This document shows positions 1-10,825 of a DNA stretch of 64,000 nucleotides, one piece after another. Below the pieces are notes generated by a model, which worked only from the letters and a program-made list of their open reading frames with translations, was not told the DNA's origin and did no database searches. How positions within the stretch are numbered: the first letter of the stretch is position 1; every line of letters starts with the position of its first letter. A program made the translations under genes and the position numbers. Origin of the DNA: Paralithodes platypus (lineage: Eukaryota > Arthropoda > Malacostraca > Decapoda > Lithodidae); NCBI GenBank assembly GCA_032716605.1, contig CM064506.1, positions 84,390 to 148,389 on the forward strand. The letters are read 5' to 3'.

Positions 1-5
1 AATGT

Positions 6-36
<31 letters not shown>

Positions 37-95
37 ATATTGGAATGTGGGGAAGGAGAGGGTGTAGGAATGTGAGGAGGGAGAATGTTGGAATG

Positions 96-149
<54 letters not shown>

Positions 150-204
150 TGGAATGTGGGGAAGGAGAGGGTGTAGGAATGTGAGGAGGGAGAATGTTGG
201 AATG

Positions 205-269
<65 letters not shown>

Positions 270-307
270 TATTGGAATGTGGGGAAGGAGAGGGTGTAGG
301 AATGTGA
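1..307. repeat. GA microsatellite/minisatellite array, left arm
   Basis: Runs of (GA)n alternate with a roughly 70-bp spacer (TTGGAATGTGGGGAAGGAG...GTAGGAATGTGAGGAGGGAG). The same spacer and GA runs resume at 3571, so this is the left half of one array interrupted by a LINE. The ERERER open frame here is a by-product of the dinucleotide repeat. Confidence 0.95.
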
Positions 308-528
308 GTACAAAGGAGTACAAAGGAAATCAAGCAACAACAGATCCAGTGACCCTTCTAGGCTGCTTGTCCTCCAAAACACTGAGGATCAAGTGTCCAA
401 ACAGTGGTTTAGAGTGGGTAAGGGAACATTGGAAAGGGAATTACTGCCCTGGAACTAATGTCCGTGGCAGGATTAGGAAGTTAGTAGAGGACAGATGGGT
501 TAGTAACTGAGGAGGGGATAAAATAAAG

Positions 529-2370
529 TTATTCATTTACAAACGCAGTCAGTCGCGGGTTTGAGGAGAGATATTTGTCTAGGCGGAGTTTAAATGAATC
601 AACGGTGATGCAGTCTATAACGTTTCGGGGAAGCCCATTCCACAAGTTGACAACTCGATTGAAGAAGAAATTCTTAGATTCGTGCGAGTTAAAAGATTTA
701 CCAATAATTTTGCAACCGTTTCCCCGCGTGTAATTAGATTGGTCGATAGTGAAGTACTTACTACAGTGTATATTGTCGATGCCTTTGATGATTTTGAACA
801 CTTGAATTAAGTCACCTCTTAATCTGCGCTGGGTTAAAGGAAATAGATTTAATTCTCTAAGACGCTCTTCGTATGGTTTGTTCTTTAGGCTAGGTATCAT
901 TTTGGTAACTCTACGTTAACTCGTTCTAGCTTGTTTATATCTTTTTTGGTAATAAGGGCACCAGGATTGAACGCAGTATTCCAGAAGAGGGCGGACTAAG
1001 GAATTGTAAAGGGTTAGGATAACTTCTTTGGATTTATGCTCAAATGACCTGCCTATAAAGCCAATTATTTTGTTTGCCTTCTTAACAACTTCTGAACATT
1101 GTTGACTCGGTTTTAGGTTACTCGATATTGTTACTCCCAGATCGGTTTCTCTGTTTACATTCTTAAGCTGAGTGCCATTCATCGAATAGTTTGCTTTCTC
1201 ATTTAGGTATCCGCCATGTAGTACTTTACATTTATCCGCATTGAAACTCATTTGCCAAATTTGGGCCCAACATGACAATTTATCTAGATTGTGTTGCATA
1301 TCGTCAACTTGTTCTTTTGAGAGTACGCTATTTGCAATTTTTGTATCGTCAGCAAATTTTGAGATTGTGCAGGTGAGACCCTCATCTATGTCGTTGATGT
1401 AAATTAGAAAGAGAATTGGTCCTAGTACCGATCCCTGGGGTACCCCGCTACTTACATTGGTCCATTTAGATGCCTTACCGTTTATGACTACCCTTTGCTT
1501 TCTGTTGCTGAGCCAATTTTCTATCCATTTCAACACACCGTCTTGTATTCCATGCGCTTTTAGTTTTAGCAGTAAACGTTTGTGGGGAACTTTGTCAAAG
1601 GCCTTTTGAAAATCAAGGTATATAATATCTACAGCTTTACTCTCATCGTAGAGGTTGAGGATATCGTGGAAGAAGTCTAAGAGGTTTGTTAAACAGGAAC
1701 GTTTTTTACGAAAGCCGTGTTGAGTATCTTTAAGTATGTTATATTCCTCTAAGTGATTTACGAGTCTGTCTCGTATGACCGTTTCTAGCATTTTACATAC
1801 AACTGAGGTTAAGCTAATTGGACGATAGTTACTGGGTAGGGATTTGCTGCCTTTTTTTAATATCGGTGTTACGTTGGCTAGCTTCCACTGATCAGGCATA
1901 GTTCCAGACTGCAAGGATTTATTGAATAGTAATGTCAGTGGTTTGGAGAGCTCATTCTTAGCTTCCTTTAGAACTCTAGGCGAGATTGTATCAGGTCCTG
2001 GCGTTTTATTTACCTTGAGTTTATCTAAACAATTCAATACTTCTCTCTCTGTAACGGTGATATTGCTTAGAACATCTGAATTATCAATCTGAATCGGCGA
2101 TGGTGTAGGGATATCACTGAGGTCTTCTGTTGTAAAAACTGATGCAAAGAAGGTATTGAGGGCATTACTCATTTGTACTTCGTCTTTGGTGTATTCTCCT
2201 TTTTCATCGACTAACGGTCCAACAGTTGAAGTAACTACTTTTTTCTTTCTGATATAACTATAGAATTCTTTTGGGTTTGTTTTACTTTGATTTGCAATAT
2301 GTAACTCTAAGGTCTTTTTACTTTGCTTAATTAACTTTTTAGCTTTGCGTCGTAGCTCTACAAATTTCAC
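529..2370 (-). pseudogene. CR1-A ORF2: reverse transcriptase and C-terminal domain (frameshifted)
   Basis: The first segment (2370 to 916) carries the ordered RT motifs RPISLTSVVCKMLE, QHGFRKKRSC, IYLDFQKAFDKVPH, SGVPQGSVLGP and the catalytic FADD (KFADDTKI). The protein copies LINE RNA into DNA at the nicked target. A +1 change in an A-run at about 935-940 (six A; five in the in-frame copies) ends this frame after the thumb, and the conserved C-terminal region (PYEERLRELNLFPLTQRRLRGD) continues in another frame at 900-529. Upstream it is out of frame with the endonuclease. No other break is visible in the RT core. Confidence 0.88.
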
Positions 2371-2419
2371 CCGTTCTTCGTCATTTTGTGAGGATTTTAA
2401 TCTATCATTAGCAAATTTT

Positions 2420-3336
2420 TTAGCAAGCAGGCAGTTTTGAAATATCTTTATTCCACCATTTGGGCTTATTATTATGGCCTGGACGCCGTATTTTCGATGG
2501 TATGCAGTCTTGCACTGCTTTTAGGTAAGTGGTTTCGAATAACTTCCAAGATGTATTTATGTCGTTATTGTGAATTAAAAAGCTCCAGTCAGTTTCTTTA
2601 AACATAGCTCTAAGTTTATGGAAGTTTGCTTTCTTGAAATTAGGGACTTTTTCGATGCTACTATTTGGTTCATTACTAGTAAACTTTAAAGTGAAAGTTA
2701 TCGTACGATGGTCGCTGTTACTGAATTCATCACCAACATTCAAATTCTCTATCAATTCTTCTTTTGTTGCAAGTACAATGTCAAGAACGTTATTACCACG
2801 GGTCGGCGTTCGAACAAATTGATAAAGCGAACTCTCTTGCAAGTTCGTATACAAATCATATCCGGAGTGTGAAGTAAGTGGGGCACTTGGTCACAGGTAA
2901 ATTAAAGTCGCCAAAAATTACGGTATCTTGTGAGTTACTTACATCTGCAATTTGTTCGTAAATTTCTCGGTCAGTTTGCACTGATTGAGCTGGAGGTCTG
3001 TATATTAACGCAAGTATTATTTTTGTACCTTTATTATTCTTTATTAGCACAAAAGATGTGTCGACGTTCACAATTTGAGGTTTTGACACGAGGGTCGGGT
3101 TAAGACTTTCTTTGATATAAAATAAAACGCCACCTCCATTTTCATTTATTCGGCTGTTCTCAAACATTACATAACCGGGAAGTGAATACTCTGCTAAAAA
3201 GTCTCTATCTTCTGTATTGAGCCAAGATTATGTTATGCCAATCACATCATAATTTTCTGTAAACACTAGTTCCTCTAAATCTGAAAATTTATTGCGTATG
3301 CTACGAGCGTTTGCATAGAAAACCTTTAAAGTTGCG
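2420..3336 (-). pseudogene. CR1-A ORF2: apurinic-type endonuclease (three frames)
   Basis: The fragments are similar to the endonuclease at 48.3-49.25 kb and carry APE-type LINE endonuclease motifs: YANARSIRNKF at the N terminus, ALIYRPP, GDFNLP and SNSDHRT. The domain nicks target DNA to prime reverse transcription. Reading breaks near 3228 and 2855, and an extra A near 2437 puts the last fragment out of frame with the RT. The SLSLSL stretch upstream (3600-3974) belongs to the microsatellite. Confidence 0.85.
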
Positions 3337-3570
3337 GTTTTAGAACTCGCAGAACGTTCTTTCATCGAATTTTTGGTTCTGGTCGGATCTACATTTACAT
3401 TCATGGCTGTCCTCGGTCCTCGGTCGTTATCCCTGGCGGTTTTGAATTTGGGTCGTGTTGGTGGAGCTTTATCCAAATTCGCGGTTCTTGACGGATTAGT
3501 ATTTAATTCCTTTGTAGGTTGCCGTCCTCGCTGTCTTCGGTCCTCCTTCCTGGTTGTCCTGTGCTGAGTC

Positions 3571-3990
<420 letters not shown>

Positions 3991-4135
3991 GTACCTCTGA
4001 AGATAAATGTAGGAGAGAGAGAGAGAGAGAGATCAACAGATAAATCAGATTGGTTTTGTAGATCTGAATATAATGCCTTCCACTAACACTACGATTAATT
4101 TAGTTTGGAATTCGCCGTGACATAAATATTAAGAG

Positions 4136-4500
4136 GTGTGACCTGCATGATTTATCTAATTTTCTCGCTTTCTCTGGCTTGTATCCATTCGGCCCCATTC
4201 AGCCTACTGTTTTAAGACGTTTATCCCCTGCCACGTCTCGTTTTTTTCCTGGCGAGCGGTAGCGAGCCAGCATGTATTTTTAAATGTTTTTTACAGCAGG
4301 CTAAATTTTTAAATTTTTCGATAGAAAAATGTCTCCGGCGAAGCCGGATTTCTGCATACATTGCTGGCTCGCTATCGCTCGCCAGGAAGAAATCGACACC
4401 TGGATGGGGATAAACGTCTTTATACAGTAGGCTGAATGGGACCGAATGGATACAAGTCAGAGAAAGAGAGAAAAGTAGAGAAAAATAGCAGGTCACCCAC
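4136..4500. mobile_element. FB foldback MITE, copy 1
   Basis: This is an almost complete palindrome. GTGACCTGC...CTTGTATCCATTCGGCC...ACTGTTTTAAGACG...GGCGAGCGGTAGCGAGCC on the left is mirrored on the right up to GCAGGTCACCCAC. The centre holds a TTTTTCGATAGAAAAATGT tract and a CCGGCGAAGCCGG hairpin. There is no coding capacity. Sister copies lie at 7926 and 8992; the latter shows TTAA at both ends. Confidence 0.75.
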
Positions 4501-4559
4501 TTTAATAAATGCACGTCTTTTTATGCTCGACAAAATTGTATCGTACATTTTGTCTACTA

Positions 4560-4940
4560 ATGACAGTTCGTACGGCTGCTTTCATTAAGGAGGTACCGGT
4601 AGTGGTTATTTTTTGGCCTATTTATTTAGTCATTCGTATATTGTTAGCATTCCTCGCTAGACCTCCATCAAGCTTAAAAATACCCCCCCTAGACCCCCCT
4701 TCAAGATAAATTTGTAAATTTTGCGTTAGACATGGGGTCTTCTAAAATCACAGGATCTTCCGCAAGGTAAAAAACGACACCTAAATGGCACAAAAGGTCT
4801 TAAAATTGACAACGAAATGGGGCGAAAGGTGTTAAAATCGCCAAACTAATGGGCAGCACGTCTTAAAATATAAAAAAACTAATGGTGCTAAACACAAGGG
4901 AGATGGGGGTCCAGAAAACAAAATATCATCCCCTTATCCC
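4560..4940 (-). mobile_element. TTAA-G MITE, reverse orientation
   Basis: This shares the family core: CTCGCTAGACCTCCATCAAGC at one end and CATTAGTTTGGCGATTTTAAG-type sequence in reverse complement at the other, ending GGTCCAGAAAA...CATCCCC. The termini are decayed. Confidence 0.6.
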
Positions 4941-5396
4941 TTTCAATCTACTATGACGCTTTCTTTCATTAGCAGCTGGCTATTATTATACGATTTTATC
5001 TAGTTTAGAAACGATGTGTGGGAGATGGAAAGGGTAGAGGAGATGGAAAGGGTAGAGGAGATGGAAAGGGTAGAGGAGATGGAAAGGGTAGAGGAGATGG
5101 AAAGGGTAGAGGAGATGGAAAGGGTAGAGGAGATGGAAAGGGTAGAGGAGATGGAAAGGGTAGAGGAGATGGAAAGGGTAGAGGAGATGAGGAGATGGAA
5201 AGGGTAGAGGAGATGGAAAGGGTAGAGGAGATGGAAAGGGTAGAGGAGATGGAAAGGGTAGAGGAGATGGAAAGGGTAGAGGAGATGGAATTTACTCCTC
5301 TGATTGCTTGAGGTCCTTGCTGGTCTGAGTAAACTCGTCTAATGTTAACCAGAGTAGAATGAAGAAAGGAAAGTCGTCATAATACGGAAAGGGTTA
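4941..5396. mobile_element. TTAA-P (piggyBac-like) MITE with a minisatellite in its loop
   Basis: The left arm (CCCTTTCAATCTACTATGACG...CTGGCTATTATTATACGATTTTATCTAGTTTAG) is the inverted counterpart of the right arm (CTCGTCTAATGTTAACCAGAGTAGAATG...GTCGTCATAATACGGAAAGGGTTA). Related arms elsewhere are separated by only tens of bases. Here an 18-bp minisatellite occupies the loop. Confidence 0.6.
5019..5292. repeat. 18-bp minisatellite, about 15 copies
   Basis: The unit is AGATGGAAAGGGTAGAGG, repeated head to tail with one 9-base irregularity near 5190. The two overlapping open frames (EEMERV and GKGRGD repeats) come from a unit length divisible by three with no stop codon, not from a gene. 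Confidence 0.95.
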
Positions 5397-5397
5397 T

Positions 5398-5922
5398 TTG
5401 ACCACTTGCGAGTTTCAGGCTATAAGGAAGTTGGAGCTGTAGACGTCAATATTTAGCAGAATTGTATGCATTTATATACCCAGGCACATACCCCTTAGCT
5501 AGGGGTGGCGGACTTGAGACAGAACTCTTAACTGAAACAACATTTAAAGTTCCAATTATTTGGGTCCGGGACCACTGTCGCGTTCCCTCGTCCCTTTCTC
5601 TGTCTCGTCTAGTAGGTGAATTTTACTAGGAGAGAAGGATTCCTAGCTCCCGCCCCTGAAGTACCGGTATGAAAATGAGTACAGGAAAAGAGACAGGCAG
5701 AAACGGCTAAGGTTGGGTAGAGGATGCCAAACCTCTCTGAACAGGACCAGCCCTCACCCATTACCAGAATTACCAGCTAAAAGACGGTTGCAGTGCATTT
5801 ATAAACCCATTAAATTATTCATACTTTCTATCCATCAGAAACCTACATACTGATTGCATTTCTGTGTTATATCGATGTTTTCGGCTTCAACTTCCTTATA
5901 GCCTGAAACTCGCAAGTGGTTA
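5398..5922. mobile_element. Non-autonomous TIR element enclosing a D-repeat
   Basis: A roughly 40-bp inverted repeat, CCACTTGCGAGTTTCAGGC...AAGGAAGTTG, bounds the segment. The right end is followed by TTAA (5919-5922) and the left is preceded by TTGA, probably a mutated TTAA. The interior (about 5470-5780) is a 'D-repeat' containing GGGACCACTGTCGCGTTCC and GCTAAGGTTGGGTAGAGGATG; related D copies lie at 62045 and 63240. No coding region. Confidence 0.55.
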
Positions 5923-5965
5923 AGTGTGTAACGCCACTTTATTTTTTACCTATTATCTACCTATC

Positions 5966-6135
5966 CCATCTTAGTCCTTTCAAGATCCAATACGCTTTTC
6001 TTTTCTGTTTTCCGGCTATTATTTGACGGTTTGATTCAGATTCCCACAGGTCCTTCTTAAACTGTATAACATCGTCTAAATATAGCCAGAATACACTATC
6101 CAAATGCGTCACTATCGTCAAAGGGTTAGTTTAGT
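5966..6135. mobile_element. TTAA-P MITE arms (decayed)
   Basis: CTTTCAAGATCCAATACG...GGCTATTATTTGACGG and its mirror CATCGTCTAAATATAGCCAGAATACAC...CGTCAAAGGGTTA form the palindrome seen in the better copy at 28685-28898. Confidence 0.55.
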
Positions 6136-6238
6136 CTGGCATAAACTAGACGGCTATACTCACCTTGGGAACACCTCTCGGAATCAAAGGTATTTATAAT
6201 TATCATCTTAATTAACTCTCAGAATCCCATTGGTTCTT

Positions 6239-6590
6239 CTTAAGGGGAGATGGGTCGTTTTTCTGGACACCTTTCTTCCTCATGTTTAGCCCCATTAGTT
6301 TTCATATTTTAGACGTTTGGCTCATTAGTTTGGCGATTTTAAGACCTTTCGCTCCTTTTCTTAGCCATTCGTGTTATTTAGGTGTCGATTATTTCCTGGC
6401 GGGCGATAGCGAGCATGTATTTTAGGAGAAACCGGCCTATGGCCGGACCATTTTTCTACCGAAAAATGTACAAATATATCTTGAAGGGGTATCAAGGTTT
6501 GTTTATTTAAGTTTGATGGAGGTCTAGGGAGGAAATAGAAAAATAATAAATATATGAAGTAATCGACCAAAATGAACCATCCCCCCTTAA
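6239..6590 (+). mobile_element. TTAA-G MITE, nearly complete copy
   Basis: It begins TTAAGGGGAGATGGGTC and ends GAACCATCCCCCCTTAA, so the ends are inverted repeats bounded by TTAA. In order it holds: CTTCCTCATGTTTAGCCCCATTAG; GGCGGGCGATAGCGAGC; a GGCCTATGGCC hairpin; TTTTTCTACCGAAAAATGT; and TTTGATGGAGGTCTAGGGAGG. It is non-coding. It shares its right TTAA with the next element. Confidence 0.7.
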
Positions 6591-6826
6591 CCCCTTGAGG
6601 ATTATGAAGCGAAGGGCAGTTCAGTTTGGCTATTATTAGACAATTGTTTACTGTGTAGGAAGGATCTGTGGACATTATAAGGGTAAAGACTATCTCCATT
6701 AAACCTCTCACCTCTACAGTATATAGCCTTCCTAATCTGAATAATTTTTTTTTTTTTTTTAAATAAAATAATATAATAATTCCCAGAATAAACTGCCAAA
6801 ATGCGTCATAATCCTTAAGGAGTTAA
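6587..6826. mobile_element. TTAA-P (piggyBac-like) MITE
   Basis: Bounded by TTAA at 6587 and 6823, with inverted ends CCCCTTGAGGATTATGA / TCATAATCCTTAAGGAG. The inner arms contain the family signature GGCTATTATTAGACAATTG. A poly(T) run lies near the centre. TTAA targets and CCC(T) ends are typical of piggyBac-like MITEs. Confidence 0.65.
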
Positions 6827-6856
6827 TGTAAATAATATAGTTTAATGATAGCCACA

Positions 6857-6960
6857 TTAAGGATTACAAAGGAAAACAAGCAGCAACAGACTACCGATTC
6901 TCACGAGGCTGCTTGGTAAGGGGTGAGAATGGGGTACATGTGGAAACCATTAATAAAAGA
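6857..6960 (-). mobile_element. CR1 3'-end fragment
   Basis: ACAAAGGAAAACAAGCAGCAACAGAC...GAGGCTGCTTGG matches, with divergence, the reverse complement of the CR1 3' UTR end seen at 308-420. It is an old solo 3' terminus. Confidence 0.6.
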
Positions 6961-6974
6961 ATAATTCAATCACA

Positions 6975-7372
6975 TATGCATTCACTTGGGGGGTTTGAGG
7001 CGAGGTATATACAGTAATAATAACAATATGAAGAAAGGCTTCATCATTCACTTGGGGTGTTTGAGGCGAGGTATATACAGTAATAATAACAATATGAAGA
7101 AAGGCTTCATCATTCACTTGGGGGTTTGAGGCGAGGTATATACAGTAATAATAACAATATGAAGAAAGGCTTCATCATTCACTTGGGGGTTTGAGGCGAG
7201 GTACATACAGTAATAATAACAATATGAAGAAAGGCTTCATCATTCACTTGGGGGTTTGAGGCGAGGTATATACAGTAATAATAACCATATAAGAAAGGCT
7301 TCATCATTCACTTGGGGTGTTTGAGGCGAGGTATATACAGTAATAATAACAATATGAAGAAAGGCTTCATCT
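6975..7372. repeat. 66-bp minisatellite, six copies
   Basis: The unit starts CATTCACTTGGGGGTTTGAG and ends AAGAAAGGCTTCAT. Copies are nearly identical, with point changes and one 2-base deletion. Confidence 0.95.
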
Positions 7373-7925
7373 TTACTAATTTTGGTTATATTTGGCTTGT
7401 TCATGTACAGTATGGTTGACCAAATAACTCGTGTCTCCGCTGTCATTACGTTTTGCTCGTTGTGTGCTCTATTAATGTAGGCTATGTTAGATGTTGAATA
7501 GGGTGTATAAAGATAGGAACATGTAATTTGTATACTGTATCTCACTCGAAACAATGAATTAAAGCTTAGATAGTGCCGATACCAATTATTGATCGAAATA
7601 TACTTGATGCCGCGACATTACTTATTTGGGCAACTGTATAGTTGACCACACTAATTTGTATACACTCCCTGATTTTATGTATGGAAGGAAAATATGATTG
7701 AAATGCGTGTTGTTTCGTTTGTAGTAGTTAATTCATATGATTAATTAAGATTTTTTTTTTTAGCAAACTATTCATGAGTCAACCACACTATTTGTACTTC
7801 CATAATTATAATCAGGGAGTGCATAAAGATTAATGTAACCAACTTTACGTTACGAGTTATTTTCATGCAAGACTAGATTCTAATTTGAAAATGCAGAAGT
7901 TTTCCATGACTTTGAACTGCGACTT
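7373..7925. other. Gene-free AT-rich stretch with H-repeat
   Basis: No coding region. Positions 7487-7620 (ATGTTGAATAGGGTGTATAAAG...CGAAATATACTTGATGCCGCG) recur in inverse orientation at 54235-54360 ('H-repeat'). A weak inverted pair around ACTCCCTGAT/ATCAGGGAGT (about 7665 and 7810) could be the ends of a small DNA element, but the arms are too diverged to be sure. Confidence 0.5.
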
Positions 7926-8316
7926 AAGGAAGCCCACCTCGCTTTTTTTCTCTTTCTCTCCCTCTCTCTTTGATGTGTATCCATTAGTCCCCATTCAGCC
8001 TACTGTTTTAAGACGTTTACCCCCATCTAGGTGTCAATATTTTCCTGGCGAGCGGCAGCGAGCCAGCATATATATATTTTTATTTTGACAGCAAGCTAAA
8101 TTTGTACAATTTTCGATAAAAATGTTTCTCCGGCGAAGCCGGATTTCTCCAAACAATGCTGGCTCGCTTTCGCTCGCCAGGATGAAATCAACACTTGGAT
8201 GAGGATAAACGTCTTAAAACAGTTGGCTGAATGGGGCCGAATGGATACAAGCCAGGGAAAGAGAGAAAAGGAGAGACAGATAAAAATAGCCGGTGGCCCC
8301 CCGTAACAGTGCCAAT
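7926..8316. mobile_element. FB foldback MITE, copy 2
   Basis: It has the same palindrome as 4136-4500: ...GTATCCATTAGTCCCCATTCAGCC...GGCGAGCGGCAGCGAGCC on the left is mirrored by GGCTCGCTTTCGCTCGCC...GGCTGAATGGGGCCGAATGG on the right, with a TCCGGCGAAGCCGGA central hairpin. It starts after CTTAAGGAAGCCC and ends GGCCCCCCGTAAC, so the TTAA is decayed on the right. Confidence 0.7.
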
Positions 8317-8353
8317 ATCTGTAAGTGTTAGTTAATACCACTGACGGCGGATT

Positions 8354-8452
8354 AACCCCTTCAACACCATGACGGCGGGTTTGATTTCATCTTAGGTATC
8401 AGCTTACAATATTATGCAGTTCAGGAAAGATATATGATAGTCAGAGGGGTAA
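8354..8452. mobile_element. TTAA-P MITE half-arm
   Basis: TTAACCCCTTCAACACCATGACGGCGG...CAGCTTACAATATTATGCAGTTCAGGAAAG is one arm of the piggyBac-like palindrome. A possible partner arm (8890-8945, ACCAGATTATG...GATAGGGTTA) lies beyond the TTAA-G element that follows. Confidence 0.45.
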
Positions 8453-8454
8453 TT

Positions 8455-8838
8455 TAGGTACCGGTAGTTAAAGGGACACTGACTGCCTTTTTGGCCTATA
8501 AATTCATTAATTCATAAATTCTTAGTTTCCTCGCTAGACATCCCTCAAACTTAGAAAAACATCCCCTAGACCCCCCTTCAAGATAAATTTGTACATTTTT
8601 CGGTAGAACATTTTTCGGTAGAAAAATGTCCCAGCCAAAGGCCGGTTCCTCTTACAATTACAGGCTCGATATCGCTCGCCAGGATTTTTTTGTTACACCT
8701 AAATGGCACGATAGGTATTAAAATGTATAACGAAATGGGACGAAAGAACCTAAAATCGCCAAACAAATGGGCCGAACGTCTAAAAAAATAATGGAACTAA
8801 ACACGAGGGAGAAAGGGGACCAGAAAAACTCCCCTTAA
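8455..8838 (-). mobile_element. TTAA-G MITE, reverse orientation
   Basis: It contains CGCTAGACATCCCTCAAACTT, CGGTAGAAAAATGTCCC, GGCTCGATATCGCTCGCCAGG and GGACCAGAAAAACTCCCCTTAA, the reverse-orientation order of the family. The terminal TTAA is intact only at the right. Confidence 0.6.
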
Positions 8839-8991
8839 GTCTTCCCTTAAGTCGTATACGGGATTTTTATAGACAGAATATATATTTGGTTTAACACTAA
8901 CCAGATTATGATAAAAATGACGCCACCATCTTGATAGGGTTAGGGGGTGACTTTAGAATATATCCGTGAGTGTTTGGATGCCAGTTCGTGC

Positions 8992-9354
8992 TTAAGGGGG
9001 GTCGCCTATTTTTGTTTTATCTGTTTCTCTCCTTTTCTCTCTTTCTCTGGCTTGTATCCATTCAGCCCCATTCAGCCAAATGTTTTAAGACGTTTATCCC
9101 CATCCAGGTGTCGATTTCTGCATTGTATGGAGAAATCCGGCTTCGCCGGAGCCATTTTTCTATCGAAAAATGTACAAATTTAGCTTGCTGTCAAAACAAA
9201 AAATATATATAAGCTGGCTCGCTACCGCTCGCCAGGAAAATATTGACACCTGGATGGGGGTAAACGTCTTAAAACAGTAGGCTGAATGGGGCCGAATGGA
9301 TACAAGCCGGAGAAAGAGAGAAAAGTAGAGAACAAACGCAGGTCACCCCCTTAA
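8992..9354. mobile_element. FB foldback MITE, copy 3 (TTAA at both ends)
   Basis: TTAAGGGGGGTCGCC on the left and GGTCACCCCCTTAA on the right give matching inverted ends bounded by TTAA. The arms then mirror each other (GGCTTGTATCCATTCAGCCCC / GGGGCCGAATGGATACAAGCC) around an ATCCGGCTTCGCCGGAGCC hairpin. This best-preserved copy defines the family boundaries. Confidence 0.75.
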
Positions 9355-9589
9355 CCTAGAAAAGATAATACATATTTAATTAATCCTCTGGCGCCAAGAG
9401 GTATCACACACGCAATTTTAAGGACACACGGCAATATGACTTGATAAACAATTGTTATATTCAAGATCAAAGTTGTGAAAATGTTAAAATACTTTGAATT
9501 CTGACTGCAATCACACTCGAAAGTCGTGTCTTACATATATCATTAAAACTTCGAATAAATAAACACGAAATAAAGACGTTGACCCAAAT

Positions 9590-9665
<76 letters not shown>

Positions 9666-9963
9666 CGAGAGCTGGAAGTGTATTGTTTCAAGTTACTGGT
9701 ATGTATTCTTAAAACGAAAATGAAATACAAGCGAAGGTGCTGTATTGTAACCTGACTATGAACCGTGCCTATACCCTAGTGAAGTGAAGGTATGCGAGTA
9801 GGAGCCGGCCTGACCTTTATGTCTTTATCAGAGCGTAAACCACTGACATATGATCCAGTCCCTGTGGTGGATGATGCATTAGGCACTTACAATATTGTAT
9901 TACTGACGGTGAATAGTAGCAAGTATTGTGCATATTTTCATATTTTGTTCGAATTTGATGACA

Positions 9964-10014
<51 letters not shown>

Positions 10015-10208
10015 CAGAGTAGGGAACCATTATTCATAGGTAGCCGCCGATGTTTTCAAGTATTAATTTATTTCTAAATTCTGGTTAAATATTTTCAAAT
10101 AGATGGCAATTTTATGTTTGTATCCTATCGCTACCATCAGACGATTTTTGGCAAGCTCTAGGGTGATAAACGTCATAAATTTGCCCATCGACTCCATCAG
10201 AGTCGTGC
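9355..10208. other. Gene-free stretch with GA and CA microsatellites
   Basis: It contains (GA)n at 9591-9661 and (CA)n at 9963-10013. The remaining sequence has no long open frame and no repeat shared with the window that I can see. Confidence 0.8.
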
Positions 10209-10515
10209 TTAAAGGGAATTTATTTTGGTATTTCTGGACCCCCTTCTCCCTCTTGTTTGGCCACATTTGTTTTGAGATTTGAAGACGTTTGCCCCATTAT
10301 TTTGGCAATTTTAAGACCTTTCGCTCCATGTCTTTGCCAATATTATGACCTTTCGTGCTATTTAGGTGTCGAGCGATAGCGAGCCTTTAATTATTATGTT
10401 CCTTCCAACAACCAACCCGGAGGAACCCGGAACATGTTTTTTATCGACAAATGTACAAATCTATCTCGAAGGGGGGCTTTGGGGGTGTATTTCTTAAGTT
10501 TAATAGAGGGCTAGG
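10209..10515 (+). mobile_element. TTAA-G MITE, decayed
   Basis: TTAAAGGGAATTTATT...CTCCCTCTTGTTTGGCC...TCATTTTGGCAATTTTAAGACC...TTTAATAGAGGGCTAGG follows the family order. The GGCC hairpin has degenerated. Confidence 0.55.
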
Positions 10516-10534
10516 AAGCCAAAAAAAAAAATAA

Positions 10535-10625
10535 AAAAATAAATATATACAGTATATATACTGTATATATATATATTATATACAGTATATACCGGGTATA
10601 TACAGTATATATAATATACAATAAC
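10535..10625. repeat. AT-rich palindromic TATACAGTATATA array
   Basis: Alternating TATA and CAGTATATACTG segments form nested short palindromes. Confidence 0.8.
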
Positions 10626-10825
10626 ATTATGATAATAATAAAAATGAAACTTTACTCCAATCACTCATGTGTTTTTAACTGAAAACAGTCCCAAGTGGCG
10701 ATAAATTGCCATATCTTCATCTTGATTATTTAGCTATTAAGTCTTGTGGGTTATGATTGTATTTGGTTTATGTATTATTTAGGATTTTGCCTGCTTCTAC
10801 CATTTTCGAGCAATGTACCAGGTGT

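Larger units (their letters stand above)
308..3570 (-). mobile_element. CR1-clade LINE, copy A (5'-truncated, minus strand)
   Basis: This is a non-LTR retrotransposon read on the minus strand: endonuclease, reverse transcriptase, then a 3' UTR ending in short tandem TTTGTACTCC-type units (plus strand GTACAAAGGAGTACAAAGG at 308). Short 3'-terminal tandem repeats are typical of the CR1/L2 group. The 5' end (3570) lies in the ORF1-ORF2 linker, so ORF1 is missing. The insertion sits cleanly in the GA minisatellite: flanks ...AATGTGAG and GAGGGAGAATG... join to the uninterrupted array unit with no obvious target-site duplication. Several frameshifts make it a dead copy. It is nearly identical to the copies at 42-53 kb. 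Confidence 0.88.

Noticed and set aside
85..510. Arg/Glu-repeat protein (ERERER) and other GA/CT open frames (3228-3974, 3662-4000, 53367-53669, 57476-57787, 63600-63824)
   Set aside because: They are frames through dinucleotide repeats, open because GA/CT repeats contain no stop codon.
5018..5311. Repeat proteins EEMERV/GKGRGD
   Set aside because: An 18-bp minisatellite whose unit length is a multiple of three; no start context or flanking gene.
6975..7372. CRISPR-like direct repeats
   Set aside because: The 66-bp units are contiguous with no unique spacers; a tandem minisatellite in eukaryotic DNA.
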